Shown: positions 25,824 to 34,577, counted from the stretch's first letter. The stretch: DNA of 64,000 nt from an uncultured archaeon (GCA_902386205.1 CABMIH010000057.1:124001-188000); one strand, 5' to 3'. Program-made: numbers and translations. The notes: generated from the letters alone by a model not told the origin.

Positions 25824-26360
25824 TCATACATAAATAGTACAGTCAATATCCAGATACATCACGCAGGCCTTTTTCCTGCCCCCCCAGTTTCTTGGGAAAT
25901 CCACATCGATCGTAACGCTGGGAAGATTCTTGACGGCATTAACAAGGTACTTGTTCATCTCAAGATTGCATGACGGGAGGCAGATTATATGGTCGCCGGC
26001 CTGCTTGCATTCAAACAGCAGTTCATAGAAGGGATCTATCACCTGCCAGGCATAATCTATCTCATGCCCCATGAATTCACAGAACTCATCATAATCGCTT
26101 CTCTGGAACGCATCGCTCAATGCGTCTTTTTCAAGAAGCGCCGTAAAGCATTGTATATATACATCCTGGAAGGATTTGGGCTTGAAGGGGAGATTGAACG
26201 CATCGCAGCATACCACTTCAAACCCCTGCTTTTTTGCCTGCCTGCAAAGGTTCATATTGATGTCTATGCCCACGAACAGCTTCCACTCGCTGCCTTTTGT
26301 CTCATACAGCTTTGAGTGGTCTCCACAACTGATTTCCAGGATTGAGTCGGGTTTTGTCAT
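25824..26360 (-). CDS. SAM-dependent methyltransferase-like protein
   Basis: 178 aa. ILEISCGDHSKLYE (motif I, about 7-20), FVGIDINMNLCRQA (motif II acid) and VVCCDAFNLPFKPKSFQDVYIQ (motifs III-IV) fit class I methyltransferases. The C-terminal half is short and diverged (Cys- and Asp-rich), so the activity is uncertain. Single gene with a UPF0175 gene 45 bp upstream on the same strand. Confidence 0.7.
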   Translation of the reverse strand: MTKPDSILEISCGDHSKLYETKGSEWKLFVGIDINMNLCRQAKKQGFEVVCCDAFNLPFKPKSFQDVYIQCFTALLEKDALSDAFQRSDYDEFCEFMGHEIDYAWQVIDPFYELLFECKQAGDHIICLPSCNLEMNKYLVNAVKNLPSVTIDVDFPRNWGGRKKACVMYLDIDCTIYV

Positions 26361-26405
26361 TTTAAATTCTCTACTGCATACGCGAGCTTACAAATCCCGT
26401 ATCTG

Positions 26406-26639
26406 CTATAACAGTTTTACTAACTCTTCGGCCCTTGTTCTCAATTCTTTGAGTGATGCAGGTCCCCTCCTTATCTCAACCTTATTCTTAATTAAAAGTT
26501 CTTTCATCTCTTCATACGACAGGTCGGCAATTTCACTTGCCTTTCCAAGGCTTACTTTGTTCTCTCTATAGAGTTCAACAGCATTATTATAGCCGAGTTT
26601 TACAGATGCCTCCAATATGTCAGTTTCATAGTCTAACAT
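26406..26639 (-). CDS. UPF0175 family protein (antitoxin-like)
   Basis: 77 aa. LYRENKVSLGKASEIADLSYEEM is the UPF0175 helix-turn-helix core (growing/learning-type K-VSLGKAAELAGLS-E segment), followed by KELLIKNKVEIRRG. Members pair with PIN or other toxins or act as stand-alone DNA binders. No toxin gene lies next to it here, but the degraded relative at 24877-25076 indicates that such genes turn over in this region. Confidence 0.75.
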   Translation of the reverse strand: MLDYETDILEASVKLGYNNAVELYRENKVSLGKASEIADLSYEEMKELLIKNKVEIRRGPASLKELRTRAEELVKLL

Positions 26640-26770
26640 GTTTCACCTTTCTGTAGTTTTTGTAGTATGTCCTTTTAAATGAATATATTTAAGCATAATT
26701 CCTTCCTTCTTTTGAATCCTGTGAAATGCTCAATTTTATCTTCCAAAATAGCAGAACAATTTCAAAAACC

Positions 26771-26780
26771 TTATAAATAA
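26771..26780 (+). promoter_or_regulatory. TATA box for mtd
   Basis: TTATAAATAA lies 30-40 bp before the mtd ATG at 26810, preceded by a purine-rich BRE-like AAAAACC. It is one of the best archaeal promoter matches in the window. Confidence 0.55.
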
Positions 26781-26809
26781 CACATGCGATTCTCTCTATG
26801 TGATAAAAT

Positions 26810-27637
26810 ATGGTCGTTAAGATAGGAGTTATAAAACTTGGAAATCTTGGCACCTCACAGGTAATAGACTTATTACTGGATGAGATTGCAGCAAGAGAAG
26901 GAATTGCGGTGCGTGTATTCGGAACCGGGGCAAAGATGGGAAAGGATGAGGCCGCTGAAACGGAATCCTTTAAAAAATGGGGCCCGGACTTTGTGGTCAT
27001 GATCAGTCCCAACTCAATGGCGCCAGGCCCGACAGCGGCGAGGGATGTCTGGAAAGGCACGCCGACAATTGTGGTTTCAGACGGACCGACCAAAAAGGAA
27101 GACAGGGAGAAGCTGGAACAGGCCGGATTCGGCTACATCATACTGCCGGTTGACCCCTTGATCGGTGCAAAAAGGGAATTCCTCGATCCCGTTGAGATGG
27201 TGTCCTTCAACAGCGACGCTGCCAAGGTATTATCGGTATGCGGCGCTATCAGGCTTGTCCAGACCGAGATGGATAAGGTCATAGATCAGGTGGCGGCAGG
27301 CACAAAGCCCCCGGCGTTGCCCAAGATACTTGGAAAACCGGAGAAATGTGTGGAAAGCGCGGGATTCGCAAATCCTTATGCAAAGGCTAAAGCACTTGCA
27401 GCCCTCCACATCGCTACTAAGGTAGCAGAGATCGATTTTCCTGCCTGCTTTGTATTAAAAGAGGTTGACCAGATAGCAACAACTGCGGCAGCCGGGCACG
27501 AAGCCCTGCGCGCAGCCGCCAGGCTTGCAGATGAAGCCCGCGAGATGGAGAAGGCGAACGACTCCGTTCTCAGGAAACCTCATGCAAAGGACGGAAGACT
27601 GCTCACCAAGACAAAATTGCTGGAGAAACCCCAGTAA
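26810..27637 (+). CDS. mtd: F420-dependent methylenetetrahydromethanopterin dehydrogenase
   Basis: 275 aa, full length. Reversibly oxidises methylene-H4MPT to methenyl-H4MPT with F420, a core step of methanogenesis and its reverse. Mtd signature stretches: MVVKIGVIKLGNLGTSQVID (1-20), VFGTGAKMGKDEAAE near 38 and MISPNSMAPGPTAARD near 64. Cytoplasmic homohexamer in characterised members. Single gene with a strong TATA box and a hairpin/T-run terminator just downstream, so it is probably well expressed and monocistronic. Confidence 0.97.
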   Translation: MVVKIGVIKLGNLGTSQVIDLLLDEIAAREGIAVRVFGTGAKMGKDEAAETESFKKWGPDFVVMISPNSMAPGPTAARDVWKGTPTIVVSDGPTKKEDREKLEQAGFGYIILPVDPLIGAKREFLDPVEMVSFNSDAAKVLSVCGAIRLVQTEMDKVIDQVAAGTKPPALPKILGKPEKCVESAGFANPYAKAKALAALHIATKVAEIDFPACFVLKEVDQIATTAAAGHEALRAAARLADEAREMEKANDSVLRKPHAKDGRLLTKTKLLEKPQ

Positions 27638-27647
27638 TAAAGCATTT

Positions 27648-27681
27648 AAAGGAAGTGTCCTTCACTTCCTTTATTTTTTTT
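27648..27681 (+). terminator. Strong hairpin terminator after mtd
   Basis: AAAGGAAGTG-TCCTT-CACTTCCTTT, a perfect 10-bp stem, is followed by A and eight T, 11 bp past the mtd stop. It is the clearest intrinsic-type terminator in the window. Confidence 0.75.
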
Positions 27682-27736
27682 ACAGCCAAATTAATAATTC
27701 GAAAAAAAGTTTATCAGGCCATATTAAAAAAGGGAT

Positions 27737-28045
27737 TTACACCTTTATTTGTTCAGGTTGGAAACCTTTCTGTATAAGTACAGCTTTCATCCTGTTCTTA
27801 TGATTTCCCTGAAGTTCAATAACATTCTCTTTTATCGTACCGCCGCACGCGAACTTGGACTTAAGATAACTTGTTAGCTCCTGCAAGTTTATCTCGCTCG
27901 GGTTAAGCCCCTCTATCACTGTCACTTCTTTCTTATATTTTCGCGTGTCTACTTTGATGACGATTCTCTGCTGTTCTTTTGCCACTTCTTCGCATATGCA
28001 AAGTTCTTTTGGCAGTCCGCAGACAGTACACATTTCTGAACTCAT
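27737..28045 (-). CDS. Translation factor SUI1/aIF1
   Basis: 102 aa from ATG 28045 ([18 protein letters not shown]...). An N-terminal Cys-rich head (C-x2-C...C-x-C) precedes the SUI1 domain: [20 protein letters not shown] and [19 protein letters not shown]. aIF1 binds the 30S P-site region and controls start-codon fidelity. It is convergent with mtd beyond the terminator and divergent from the DUF192 gene. Confidence 0.93.
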   Translation of the reverse strand: MSSEMCTVCGLPKELCICEEVAKEQQRIVIKVDTRKYKKEVTVIEGLNPSEINLQELTSYLKSKFACGGTIKENVIELQGNHKNRMKAVLIQKGFQPEQIKV

Positions 28046-28101
28046 TTGTTGGATTAATACCTCCATTCTTATATTACACAAGAGTGTTATATAGCTTCTT
28101 A

Positions 28102-28458
28102 ATGCTTCACGTATTAAAATATAATGGTTTGGAGATAGCGAAAAACATTGATTTCGCACGCTCTCTTCTGGGCAAAATTTCAGGTTTGATGTTCCGGAAG
28201 TGCATCCGGCCTGACTATGCAATGATATTCATACTGGATAAACCGTCTCCAGTTAATATTCACATGCTTTTCATGCGCTTCCCCATTGATGTTCTTTTCC
28301 TGGATGAAAAAAAGAGGATTTCGGGCCTTTTCAGGTTAAATCCCTGGACAGGATTCAAGGGTATGAAAAACATCAAATATGTAATTGAAATGGAGGCAGG
28401 AGCGATCGAGAAGCATAATCTTTCGGTCGGCGGACAGATGGAATTCGAGGACGTTTAA
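28102..28458 (+). CDS. DUF192 family protein
   Basis: 118 aa from ATG 28102. The DUF192 beta-fold is marked by [15 protein letters not shown] near 21, the [15 protein letters not shown] segment near 55 and [17 protein letters not shown] near the end. Family function is unknown. It has a TATA-like TCTTATATTAC about 35 bp upstream and is followed 11 bp later by endA, so it probably leads that transcript. Confidence 0.85.
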   Translation: MLHVLKYNGLEIAKNIDFARSLLGKISGLMFRKCIRPDYAMIFILDKPSPVNIHMLFMRFPIDVLFLDEKKRISGLFRLNPWTGFKGMKNIKYVIEMEAGAIEKHNLSVGGQMEFEDV

Positions 28459-28469
28459 TAAGGATAAAC

Positions 28470-29525
28470 ATGCTATTACAAGGAAAATTGACCGGAAATG
28501 TGGTAACGCTTGGCAGGCAGGCAATCGAGGAATTACATAATACAAGTTTTTACGGCCGCCCCAGAGGCGACAGCCTTGAGCTTTCCCTGGCCGAGAGCGC
28601 GTATCTTATCTATATGGAAAAGATAGCGGTTTTATTTGATGGGAAAGAGCTTGATTTCAAAAATTTTTTCCTGAAAGCTTCGGCCCTTGTTAATAATTTT
28701 GAGCTGTTTTATATTGTTTATAAAGACATGAGGGAACGTGGTTATTATATACAGCCCTCGGTAACAGGTTTCAGGGTATACCCCCGGGGGGGTCATCCGG
28801 GAAAGACGCCTTCTGAGTTTTTTATGCATGTAACTTCCGAGAGGATCCCGCTTTTACTTTCTGACCTTAACCAGCATCTTGATACCATCGATAACCTGAA
28901 GAAACGCCTTGTACTTGCAATAGTGGATGAAGAAAGCGATATCACGTACTACGAGGTTAAAAAAGTCATCCCGAAGGGTTCATGCGAATTGGAACTTGGC
29001 ACTTCATTATCTGTGGCAACCTTCCTTGAGGACAGGTGTATGGTCTGGGATCCGGAAGTCTCCGGAATTCTCAAGAAAAGCGGGTTTTTCGGAAAACTGA
29101 TGGATGAAGGGCATCTGCAGCTATCGCTTGTTGAATCATGCTACCTTTTAAACAACGGGACCCTGGAAATCGAAAACCGGGACCATGAGAAACTAGATTT
29201 CACCGGCTTTTCAGGACTTGCTTCCAGGATCGAATCTGATTTTTTGATGAAATACAGGGTTTATGAAGAACTGCGTAACAGCGGGCTTGTTCCAAAAACA
29301 GGGTTCAAATTTGGCACACATTTCAGGGTCTATAAAAAATTTGAAACAGGCGCAAATGTCTCACATTCGGATTATCTTGTCCACGCCATAGAGAAAGACC
29401 ATGTTTTTTCCCTGCAACAACTATCCCGCGCCGTAAGACTTGCCAACAGCGTCAGAAAAGAAATGATCTATGCAGCAGTCAATACAAAGATCTATTTTTT
29501 TATAATAGGAAGAATGCGACTTTGA
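28470..29525 (+). CDS. endA: tRNA-splicing endonuclease EndA (duplicated, alpha2 type)
   Basis: 351 aa, twice the size of the alpha4 subunit: an N-terminal pseudo-catalytic half (LSLAESAYLIYME near 34; GFRVYPRGGHPGKTPSEFFMHV near 107) and a C-terminal catalytic half. The catalytic triad is visible in FRVYKKFETG, SHSDYLVHAI and SVRKEMIYA (Tyr, His, Lys). It cuts bulge-helix-bulge introns from tRNA and rRNA. The two-domain form is usual in Methanosarcina-type archaea. Confidence 0.94.
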   Translation: MLLQGKLTGNVVTLGRQAIEELHNTSFYGRPRGDSLELSLAESAYLIYMEKIAVLFDGKELDFKNFFLKASALVNNFELFYIVYKDMRERGYYIQPSVTGFRVYPRGGHPGKTPSEFFMHVTSERIPLLLSDLNQHLDTIDNLKKRLVLAIVDEESDITYYEVKKVIPKGSCELELGTSLSVATFLEDRCMVWDPEVSGILKKSGFFGKLMDEGHLQLSLVESCYLLNNGTLEIENRDHEKLDFTGFSGLASRIESDFLMKYRVYEELRNSGLVPKTGFKFGTHFRVYKKFETGANVSHSDYLVHAIEKDHVFSLQQLSRAVRLANSVRKEMIYAAVNTKIYFFIIGRMRL

Positions 29526-29559
29526 CTGCTGCTATAATGCAATAATCCCTACCCGTTTT

Positions 29560-29769
29560 TTAAAGTTCTTCTTCTTCTTTCTTTTTGCGCTTTACTACTT
29601 TCTCAAGTTTCTTAGCCCACATGTCCTCGACCTGAGTATATTCGCATTCAAGAAAATGCGAGACCGCCTTGGCAAGAGCATCCTTGGTGCTGCTCTCACC
29701 GGTCTTTTGCTTCAAAGCTTCAATGTCTTCCATTGTAAGAACCGTCTGTGCATGCATTATTTTTGCCAT
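29560..29769 (-). CDS. DUF5371-type small helical protein
   Basis: 69 aa from ATG 29769, with GGAGTAAAA as ribosome site. MHAQTVLTMEDIEALKQKTG continues to STKDALAKAVSHFLECEY and ends in a Lys/Glu-rich tail. It looks like an RHH or antitoxin-type regulator, and I recall such proteins from methanogens, without a defined role. No partner gene is adjacent; it stands between endA and the secreted protein. Confidence 0.6.
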   Translation of the reverse strand: MAKIMHAQTVLTMEDIEALKQKTGESSTKDALAKAVSHFLECEYTQVEDMWAKKLEKVVKRKKKEEEEL

Positions 29770-29904
29770 ATTTTTACTCCTTATCAAAAAAGGACCCTGC
29801 ATGATTTATTGCAGTTGTCCCGTTATTGAACGCTATGATGATGATGACTCTATTTAAACATTGCGAAACAGTGTCATAAATAATAATTGAACATCAATAA
29901 TAGT

Positions 29905-30930
29905 TCATTTTTTCCTCTTTAAAAGAGTTATGAAGAGCAATATCCCAATAATGAATAATGCCCCTGATGCAGGGGTTTTTTGGCTTTCAGGCGTTTTTGA
30001 TGCCTGTCCTGTGGCAGTTTTGACAGGTTCCAGAAGGCTTTTTTCCGCCTGGCTCATTTCATTATTTGCGGCATCCAGTGAAGCAGTAGCATCTTTTTTC
30101 TCCCAGAACTCATCAAGAGCCTGGTTATTGTAATCCTTTGCATTTGAAAGGTGTGCTTCAGCAACTGATACGTCTGTTCCTTTCGCCTTTTCAGCTTTGA
30201 TGCGATCTGACAGCGTCTTGAATTTTCCATTTGCTTCAACTATCCTGTTCAATTCATCTGAATAAGAAGCTTTTATGTTCATTACATCCCCGATATTTAA
30301 TTTGAACCACGTAAGCACTATAAGGTCTGCGCCTGTGTCTGCCCCGGTGAATTTATTATACTGCAGCAATTTTTTATACGCGGTTTTTTTTGTTGCCGCA
30401 TCAATTGACGGTTCAACGGAAGTAGGATCCACAGACTTCGGAAGGAAGACCTGGCTCCTGATTTCAGGTTCAGCTGGAATAGACATCCTTGTATCTTTTC
30501 CTGAGATGATGGCCTGTGGTGCTTCAACAGGAATAGTGATGGAATAATCCTGCCCCTCTTTTACAGCCCAGTTCTCTGCATTAAAATCAATACGCCCGTC
30601 CCATTTTTTCCCTGTCTCAAGCTTTGAATTGAAATTAATGGTTACCTTTGTCCCTCCTGTGACCGCTTGCAGTTGAACCTCCTTCCCGTTCGGGGAGAAT
30701 GTCGAAATTTCCGGCTCTGTCATTTTTGCCGACGGCACCACAAATGAAAAACCATCAAGTGGGGAAGAACCGCCATTTTCGATTTCTGTCTGTATTATTT
30801 CTTCAACTGTCCCATTATCATGAATTATAACATTGAGCGCCCATCTGTTAAGGGTTACTTCGCCTGCTGATGCCGGATATACGGCCAGCAGCATTATCAG
30901 GGAAAAAACGATCATTTTTTTGGCTATCAT
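29905..30930 (-). CDS. Secreted, membrane-anchored protein, unknown
   Basis: 341 aa. Signal peptide 1-22 (MIAKKMIVFSLIMLLAVYPASA), a beta-rich body with repeated Val/Ile strands (about 25-225), a coiled-coil helical region (about 230-305: AEKAKGTDVSVAEAHLSNAK and similar), a Thr/Ser/Pro linker, then a C-terminal membrane helix (ALFIIGILLFITLL) with a KRKK tail. That end resembles cell-surface sorting signals, but no PGF or PEF motif is present. Its position just downstream of fwdD on the same strand, with a 40-bp gap, may be coincidence. Confidence 0.7.
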   Translation of the reverse strand: MIAKKMIVFSLIMLLAVYPASAGEVTLNRWALNVIIHDNGTVEEIIQTEIENGGSSPLDGFSFVVPSAKMTEPEISTFSPNGKEVQLQAVTGGTKVTINFNSKLETGKKWDGRIDFNAENWAVKEGQDYSITIPVEAPQAIISGKDTRMSIPAEPEIRSQVFLPKSVDPTSVEPSIDAATKKTAYKKLLQYNKFTGADTGADLIVLTWFKLNIGDVMNIKASYSDELNRIVEANGKFKTLSDRIKAEKAKGTDVSVAEAHLSNAKDYNNQALDEFWEKKDATASLDAANNEMSQAEKSLLEPVKTATGQASKTPESQKTPASGALFIIGILLFITLLKRKK

Positions 30931-30970
30931 GCGATCACATCAACCATAACACAACATTAACTAATAATTT

Positions 30971-31393
30971 TTACGCTTGCCTCATCCCAGGCATCAACTT
31001 TTCAAGCGGTGTAACCTCTTCTTTTGCGAGGGAAATCTTTGCAGTCATATTCTTGAATTCAGGTATTCCTTTTCCCCCAGTTTCACCTGATACAATGGCA
31101 TTTGACCAGGGACTGTTCACCATAAAGGCGATCCCTCCGGGTTCATCTCTTTTGTTCTCCTTTGCCTCCACCACGACGCTACCGGAATTGCTAGTCAGCC
31201 TTACCCTGTCCCCGGATTTGAATCCCATTTTCTGGAGGTCGTTCCTGCTCATCATGATAGTCGCGGAAAGCTTTTTGTATTCTTCCCCGAACCGGTCACG
31301 CTCAAGCGCTTCCACCTGGAAAATGTCCCTGTATGTTGTGATCCTGATTTCAAACTCAGGACTATTTAAAAACTTGCCAAGATCCATTCCCAT
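30971..31393 (-). CDS. fwdD: Formylmethanofuran dehydrogenase subunit D
   Basis: 140 aa. The molybdopterin-dinucleotide-binding C-domain fold is shown by NDLQKMGFKSGDRVRLTSNSG and the later MVNSPWSNAIVSGETGGKGIPEFK. With FwdB it forms the catalytic Mo/W unit that interconverts CO2 and formate next to the methanofuran site. Its ATG overlaps the last base of fwdB. FwdA and FwdC are not in the window, so the complex is split across the genome or this is a second, partial set. Confidence 0.9.
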   Translation of the reverse strand: MGMDLGKFLNSPEFEIRITTYRDIFQVEALERDRFGEEYKKLSATIMMSRNDLQKMGFKSGDRVRLTSNSGSVVVEAKENKRDEPGGIAFMVNSPWSNAIVSGETGGKGIPEFKNMTAKISLAKEEVTPLEKLMPGMRQA

Positions 31394-32604
31394 CAGATCG
31401 CCCTCATCAATCTCGTAAGGATTTTTTCATCGCTCAGGTAATTATTTTCCATGACCTTTGACAGTTTTACAGTTTCCCCGTCCATCCTTACGGCAGTGCC
31501 ATCTGATTCCACTCCAGACACGGCGCACGGGATGGTCACAACCGCTATTTTTGATGTCAGGGTAGCGCATGGGTCGATGCAGATAACAGGTATGGCAGAA
31601 AGATGCTTTACCACAGTACCTGGAAGGCTTGAGAGCGGATCCCCGCCGATAACAAGAAGCGCATCTGTTCGTTTCTCCTTCAAAACCTCCAGAATGGAAT
31701 ACTTATCTTCATGGTTTACATTTCCATCAAATTTCACCCTGTTCACGAAACCCGTCTCCCTGAATAAGTTCTCATTGAATCCGCGCATGTTGTAATGGCC
31801 AACCATTGGCATGATATGGAAATTCGGAAGCAGATCTACGAGGGTTAAGAGGACAACAAGATCCTCTTTTATCGAATACGTCAGCCCGATACCGGCAAAG
31901 ATCGCTCCGAATTCGGCTTTTTTCAGTATGCCTGCAAGTTCCAGTATTTTTTTAGTATCATAAGAAGGCACTTTCCCTGAAAGCGCATCGATAAGTGCAA
32001 GTATGAATTCCCTGTCTCCCTTCAGCGGTATCCTGTAGAAGTGGCCTTTGCATATCTTCGCGGTATTTGATTCCCGCACATCTATGGCAATGGCGACCCT
32101 GTCTTCCTCGTACCCGCGCTGCCTGGTTTCACCGCGCGGGAAGTATGAGAAACGCGAGAGATGGCGTGGCTGGGAGTCCTGCGCATCCGAACCCCAGTAT
32201 ATAAGCACGTCTGCCCTGTTCCTGACATCTTCAAGTGAACACGTCCTGAACTTTTTCTGGAGTACCTTCTCGATCAATATCCCCTGGCAGAAAGAAGATG
32301 TATCGTCAATTATTGCGTTCAATTTCCTTGCAAGGCCTATGCCTTTTACCTGGGCTTCGCATGTCGAGTTGCTCCAGCCAAACAGCATGGGCGACTTTGC
32401 ATTTTTTAGTATCTCAGCCGCTTTCTTGATTGAGCTGTCGATATCGGATGGTTTTTGATATATGGACGGTATTAACCTGTTGACACAGCCCTTCATCCTT
32501 GCAGCGCCGCGCCTGCATGCGTTCCGTGTCTCTTTTATCCTGTTGTTCTCAACAACAACCTCAATATCGTCGCATAGCAGCGCGCATCCCGTGCATGTAA
32601 CCAT
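31393..32604 (-). CDS. fwdB: Formylmethanofuran dehydrogenase subunit B
   Basis: About 403 aa. Catalytic Mo/W-bis-MGD subunit. N-terminal [4Fe-4S] ligands are in TCTGCALLCDD and the later NACRRG; the Mo/W ligand position is cysteine (TGC codon) in SSFCQG, not selenocysteine. Also visible: RADVLIYWGSDAQDSQPRHL near 130 and GGDPLSSLPGT near 318. It lacks the methanogen-like PMHAHPRH wording, so it is a diverged paralogue. ATG 32604 has GGTGATGG just upstream; GTG 32616 and ATG 32613 are alternatives. It follows the ferredoxin gene directly. Confidence 0.9.
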   Translation of the reverse strand: MVTCTGCALLCDDIEVVVENNRIKETRNACRRGAARMKGCVNRLIPSIYQKPSDIDSSIKKAAEILKNAKSPMLFGWSNSTCEAQVKGIGLARKLNAIIDDTSSFCQGILIEKVLQKKFRTCSLEDVRNRADVLIYWGSDAQDSQPRHLSRFSYFPRGETRQRGYEEDRVAIAIDVRESNTAKICKGHFYRIPLKGDREFILALIDALSGKVPSYDTKKILELAGILKKAEFGAIFAGIGLTYSIKEDLVVLLTLVDLLPNFHIMPMVGHYNMRGFNENLFRETGFVNRVKFDGNVNHEDKYSILEVLKEKRTDALLVIGGDPLSSLPGTVVKHLSAIPVICIDPCATLTSKIAVVTIPCAVSGVESDGTAVRMDGETVKLSKVMENNYLSDEKILTRLMRAI

Positions 32605-32616
32605 AACTACCATCAC

Positions 32617-33075
32617 CTACACGAATTCGATAGCCCCTGTAGGGCAGGGATCGATGCAGGCATAGCACAGAACCCTGTTCTTCCCGAAGCGCCTGCATTC
32701 CTTGATATTTGAAGCCACTACTTTTCCTTCCACTACTTTGAAAATCACCTTATCGTTAGACGGAGCACGTCCTATGGCTGCGCCTTTCGGGTCATTTGCC
32801 ACATCCACGGGGCAGGCGACCACGCAGTTGCCGCATCCCGTACACAGTTCTGTATGCACAATCATCCCGGTTTCCTCAGCGCCTGCTGTTGGCAAAAGAA
32901 GAGCTTCCAGTTTCTCCCTCTGTTTTTTGAAGTTCTCCTCAAGAATCGGCGTACATTCTGCAATTTTCCTTTTTCTTGACAGCAATGCAACCGCAAATGC
33001 CATGCATGTGGATTCCCCGCATTTCTTGCAGTTGGTTTTTGGCAGAAGCTGATAAAGCTCCATTACTGTGAGCAT
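32617..33075 (-). CDS. Polyferredoxin-like Fe-S protein, first gene of the fwdBD operon
   Basis: 152 aa. An N-terminal Fe-S module (KTNCKKCGESTCMAFAVAL, about 14-32) has the spacing seen in acetyl-CoA decarbonylase/synthase CdhE-type subunits. It is followed by 4Fe-4S sites at CTGCGNCVVACP (about 78-89) and C-terminal CYACIDPCPTGAIEF. It replaces FwdF/FwdG and should feed electrons to FwdB. It directly abuts fwdB, so the three genes form one operon. Confidence 0.8.
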   Translation of the reverse strand: MLTVMELYQLLPKTNCKKCGESTCMAFAVALLSRKRKIAECTPILEENFKKQREKLEALLLPTAGAEETGMIVHTELCTGCGNCVVACPVDVANDPKGAAIGRAPSNDKVIFKVVEGKVVASNIKECRRFGKNRVLCYACIDPCPTGAIEFV

Positions 33076-33160
33076 GAACGGGGGAATTAGTTTTGTAACG
33101 GATAAAGGTTATGATTCCGGGAATTTCCAGCGGTGTTTGATGATTGCATAAATTTTATGA

Positions 33161-33739
33161 TCACTTCCATATCTTCCCGGTATAGCTATTCGTCACCGGA
33201 CACCCGAGGCACCTGTTCGATATGTGGTGATGGCAATCCTTACAGTTGCACCCGTTGCCGCATGGAGGCAGGTCGCTGTTATCGAAGTTCATCTTCAAAG
33301 GCATTATCAAATCCTTCATCGGGGTAATTACTATACTGACCTCTGCGCTCTTGACAAGGGGGTTGTTCCGCAGGTGCCCGTCCACTATGGCTTCAAGAGT
33401 TGCGATATCCTCTCCTATGAAGAAGAGGCAGAGGTTGTGCCTTCCTGAGACGATAAGACCGTTCAGGAAGTAGGGGCAATCCTTGAATATATCAAGGACC
33501 GAGGAGGTATTGCTCGCTATTGCATCGACCTTTGCCATATAGAGATTGACTTTTTTAAGGTTCATTCCCACGACGTGGGCAAGCGCTCCTTTTTGTTTGA
33601 GTTTATGTATCCTGGCGCTGACAGAAGGCTGTGATATTTTTAGCTTTTCAGCCATGTCGCTCTGGGACATTTCAGGGCTCTGCTCAAGCAGGGATAGAAG
33701 TTCCCTGTCTCTCTTATCAAGGTCAAGAAATTCTCGCAT
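33161..33739 (-). CDS. Lrp/AsnC-type regulator with Cys-rich C-terminal tail
   Basis: 192 aa from ATG 33739. HTH at RELLSLLEQSPEMSQSDMAE plus KISQPSVSARIHKLK (about 12-50), then an Lrp effector-type domain (about 60-140), then a tail PPCGNGCNCKDCHHHISNRC ending CPVTNSYTGKIW. The tail has seven Cys and three His in 30 residues and should bind a metal or Fe-S cluster. The TATA box at 33758-33770 places the transcript start near 33740, supporting this ATG. It is divergent from a ferredoxin gene and upstream of the fwdBD operon, so it may regulate either by metal or redox state (inference). Confidence 0.8.
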   Translation of the reverse strand: MREFLDLDKRDRELLSLLEQSPEMSQSDMAEKLKISQPSVSARIHKLKQKGALAHVVGMNLKKVNLYMAKVDAIASNTSSVLDIFKDCPYFLNGLIVSGRHNLCLFFIGEDIATLEAIVDGHLRNNPLVKSAEVSIVITPMKDLIMPLKMNFDNSDLPPCGNGCNCKDCHHHISNRCLGCPVTNSYTGKIWK

Positions 33740-33757
33740 ATTACTTGATTCTCGCAT

Positions 33758-33770
33758 GTATATAAATAAT
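33758..33770 (-). promoter_or_regulatory. TATA box for the Lrp-type gene
   Basis: ATTTATATAC on the minus strand sits just before the start; the transcript would be leaderless at ATG 33739. Confidence 0.45.
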
Positions 33771-33826
33771 TTACCTATAAATCAAAAGTAATAACTTTAT
33801 TTAACTTATAATATACAACCAATAAG

Positions 33827-33840
33827 CTTATAAAATATAA
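33827..33840 (+). promoter_or_regulatory. TATA box for the divergent ferredoxin gene
   Basis: CTTATAAAATATAA is 25-37 bp before the ATG at 33864. The space 33770-33827 between the two divergent TATA boxes holds A/T-rich repeats (TATTTAACTTATAATATA) where a shared regulator could bind. Confidence 0.45.
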
Positions 33841-33863
33841 AATCAATCTAACAATGATATATC

Positions 33864-34571
33864 ATGAAAAGAAACATAGTGTCGATAGACGAAGAAAAAT
33901 GTAACGGGTGCGGCCTGTGCATACCGAACTGCGCCGAAGGCGCGATAAAGATCATAAACGGGAAGGCAAAACTCGCAGATGACAGGTTCTGCGACGGCCT
34001 CGGTGCATGCCTCGGGCACTGCCCGCAGGATGCCATAACGATAATAGAGAGAGACGCCCCGGAGTTCGATGAGGAAGCTGTAAAAAAGCATCTTAATACC
34101 ATAAAACCTGGGAAACCACATTCAACACCTCATGCGTGCCCGGGAAGCATGGCGATGGATTTTAGGAGCGAGAAGAAAGCTGCCGGAAGACCTTCTGTGC
34201 GGCAGGGCTCGGAATTGAGCCAGTGGCCCGTGCAGCTCATGCTCATTTCCCCCCAGGCGCCTTATTTCAGGGATGCCGAACTGCTCGTGGCAGCAGACTG
34301 CGTTCCTTTTGCCTACCCGAATTTCCATTCAGATTTCCTTGCAGGGAAATCATTGATAATAGGCTGTCCGAAACTGGACGACGCCGAGTTCTACATAGAC
34401 AAACTCACCGAAATTCTAAAGAAAAACAACATCAAAGGCATCACTCTTGTCAATATGGAAGTGCCCTGCTGCTTCGGATTGCAGAGGATCGTTGAAGAGG
34501 CTGTACAGAAGGCCGGCAAGGTTCTTCCGATAAGGCAGACAGTGATAACGATTAGAGGAGATAGAAAATAA
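33864..34571 (+). CDS. 4Fe-4S ferredoxin-like protein with C-terminal domain
   Basis: 235 aa. A diferredoxin N-terminus (CNGCGLCIPNCAEGAI, about 13-28; CDGLGACLGHCPQDAI, about 46-61) is followed by a 150-residue domain with CPGSMAMDF, IIGCPKLDDAEFYIDKL and MEVPCCFGLQRIVEEA. Such proteins are common next to Lrp/Crp regulators in anaerobes, with an unassigned redox role; one proposal for the family is a part in stress or hydroxylamine/NO metabolism. It is divergent from the Cys-tailed Lrp gene. Confidence 0.85.
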   Translation: MKRNIVSIDEEKCNGCGLCIPNCAEGAIKIINGKAKLADDRFCDGLGACLGHCPQDAITIIERDAPEFDEEAVKKHLNTIKPGKPHSTPHACPGSMAMDFRSEKKAAGRPSVRQGSELSQWPVQLMLISPQAPYFRDAELLVAADCVPFAYPNFHSDFLAGKSLIIGCPKLDDAEFYIDKLTEILKKNNIKGITLVNMEVPCCFGLQRIVEEAVQKAGKVLPIRQTVITIRGDRK

Positions 34572-34577
34572 GCAACG

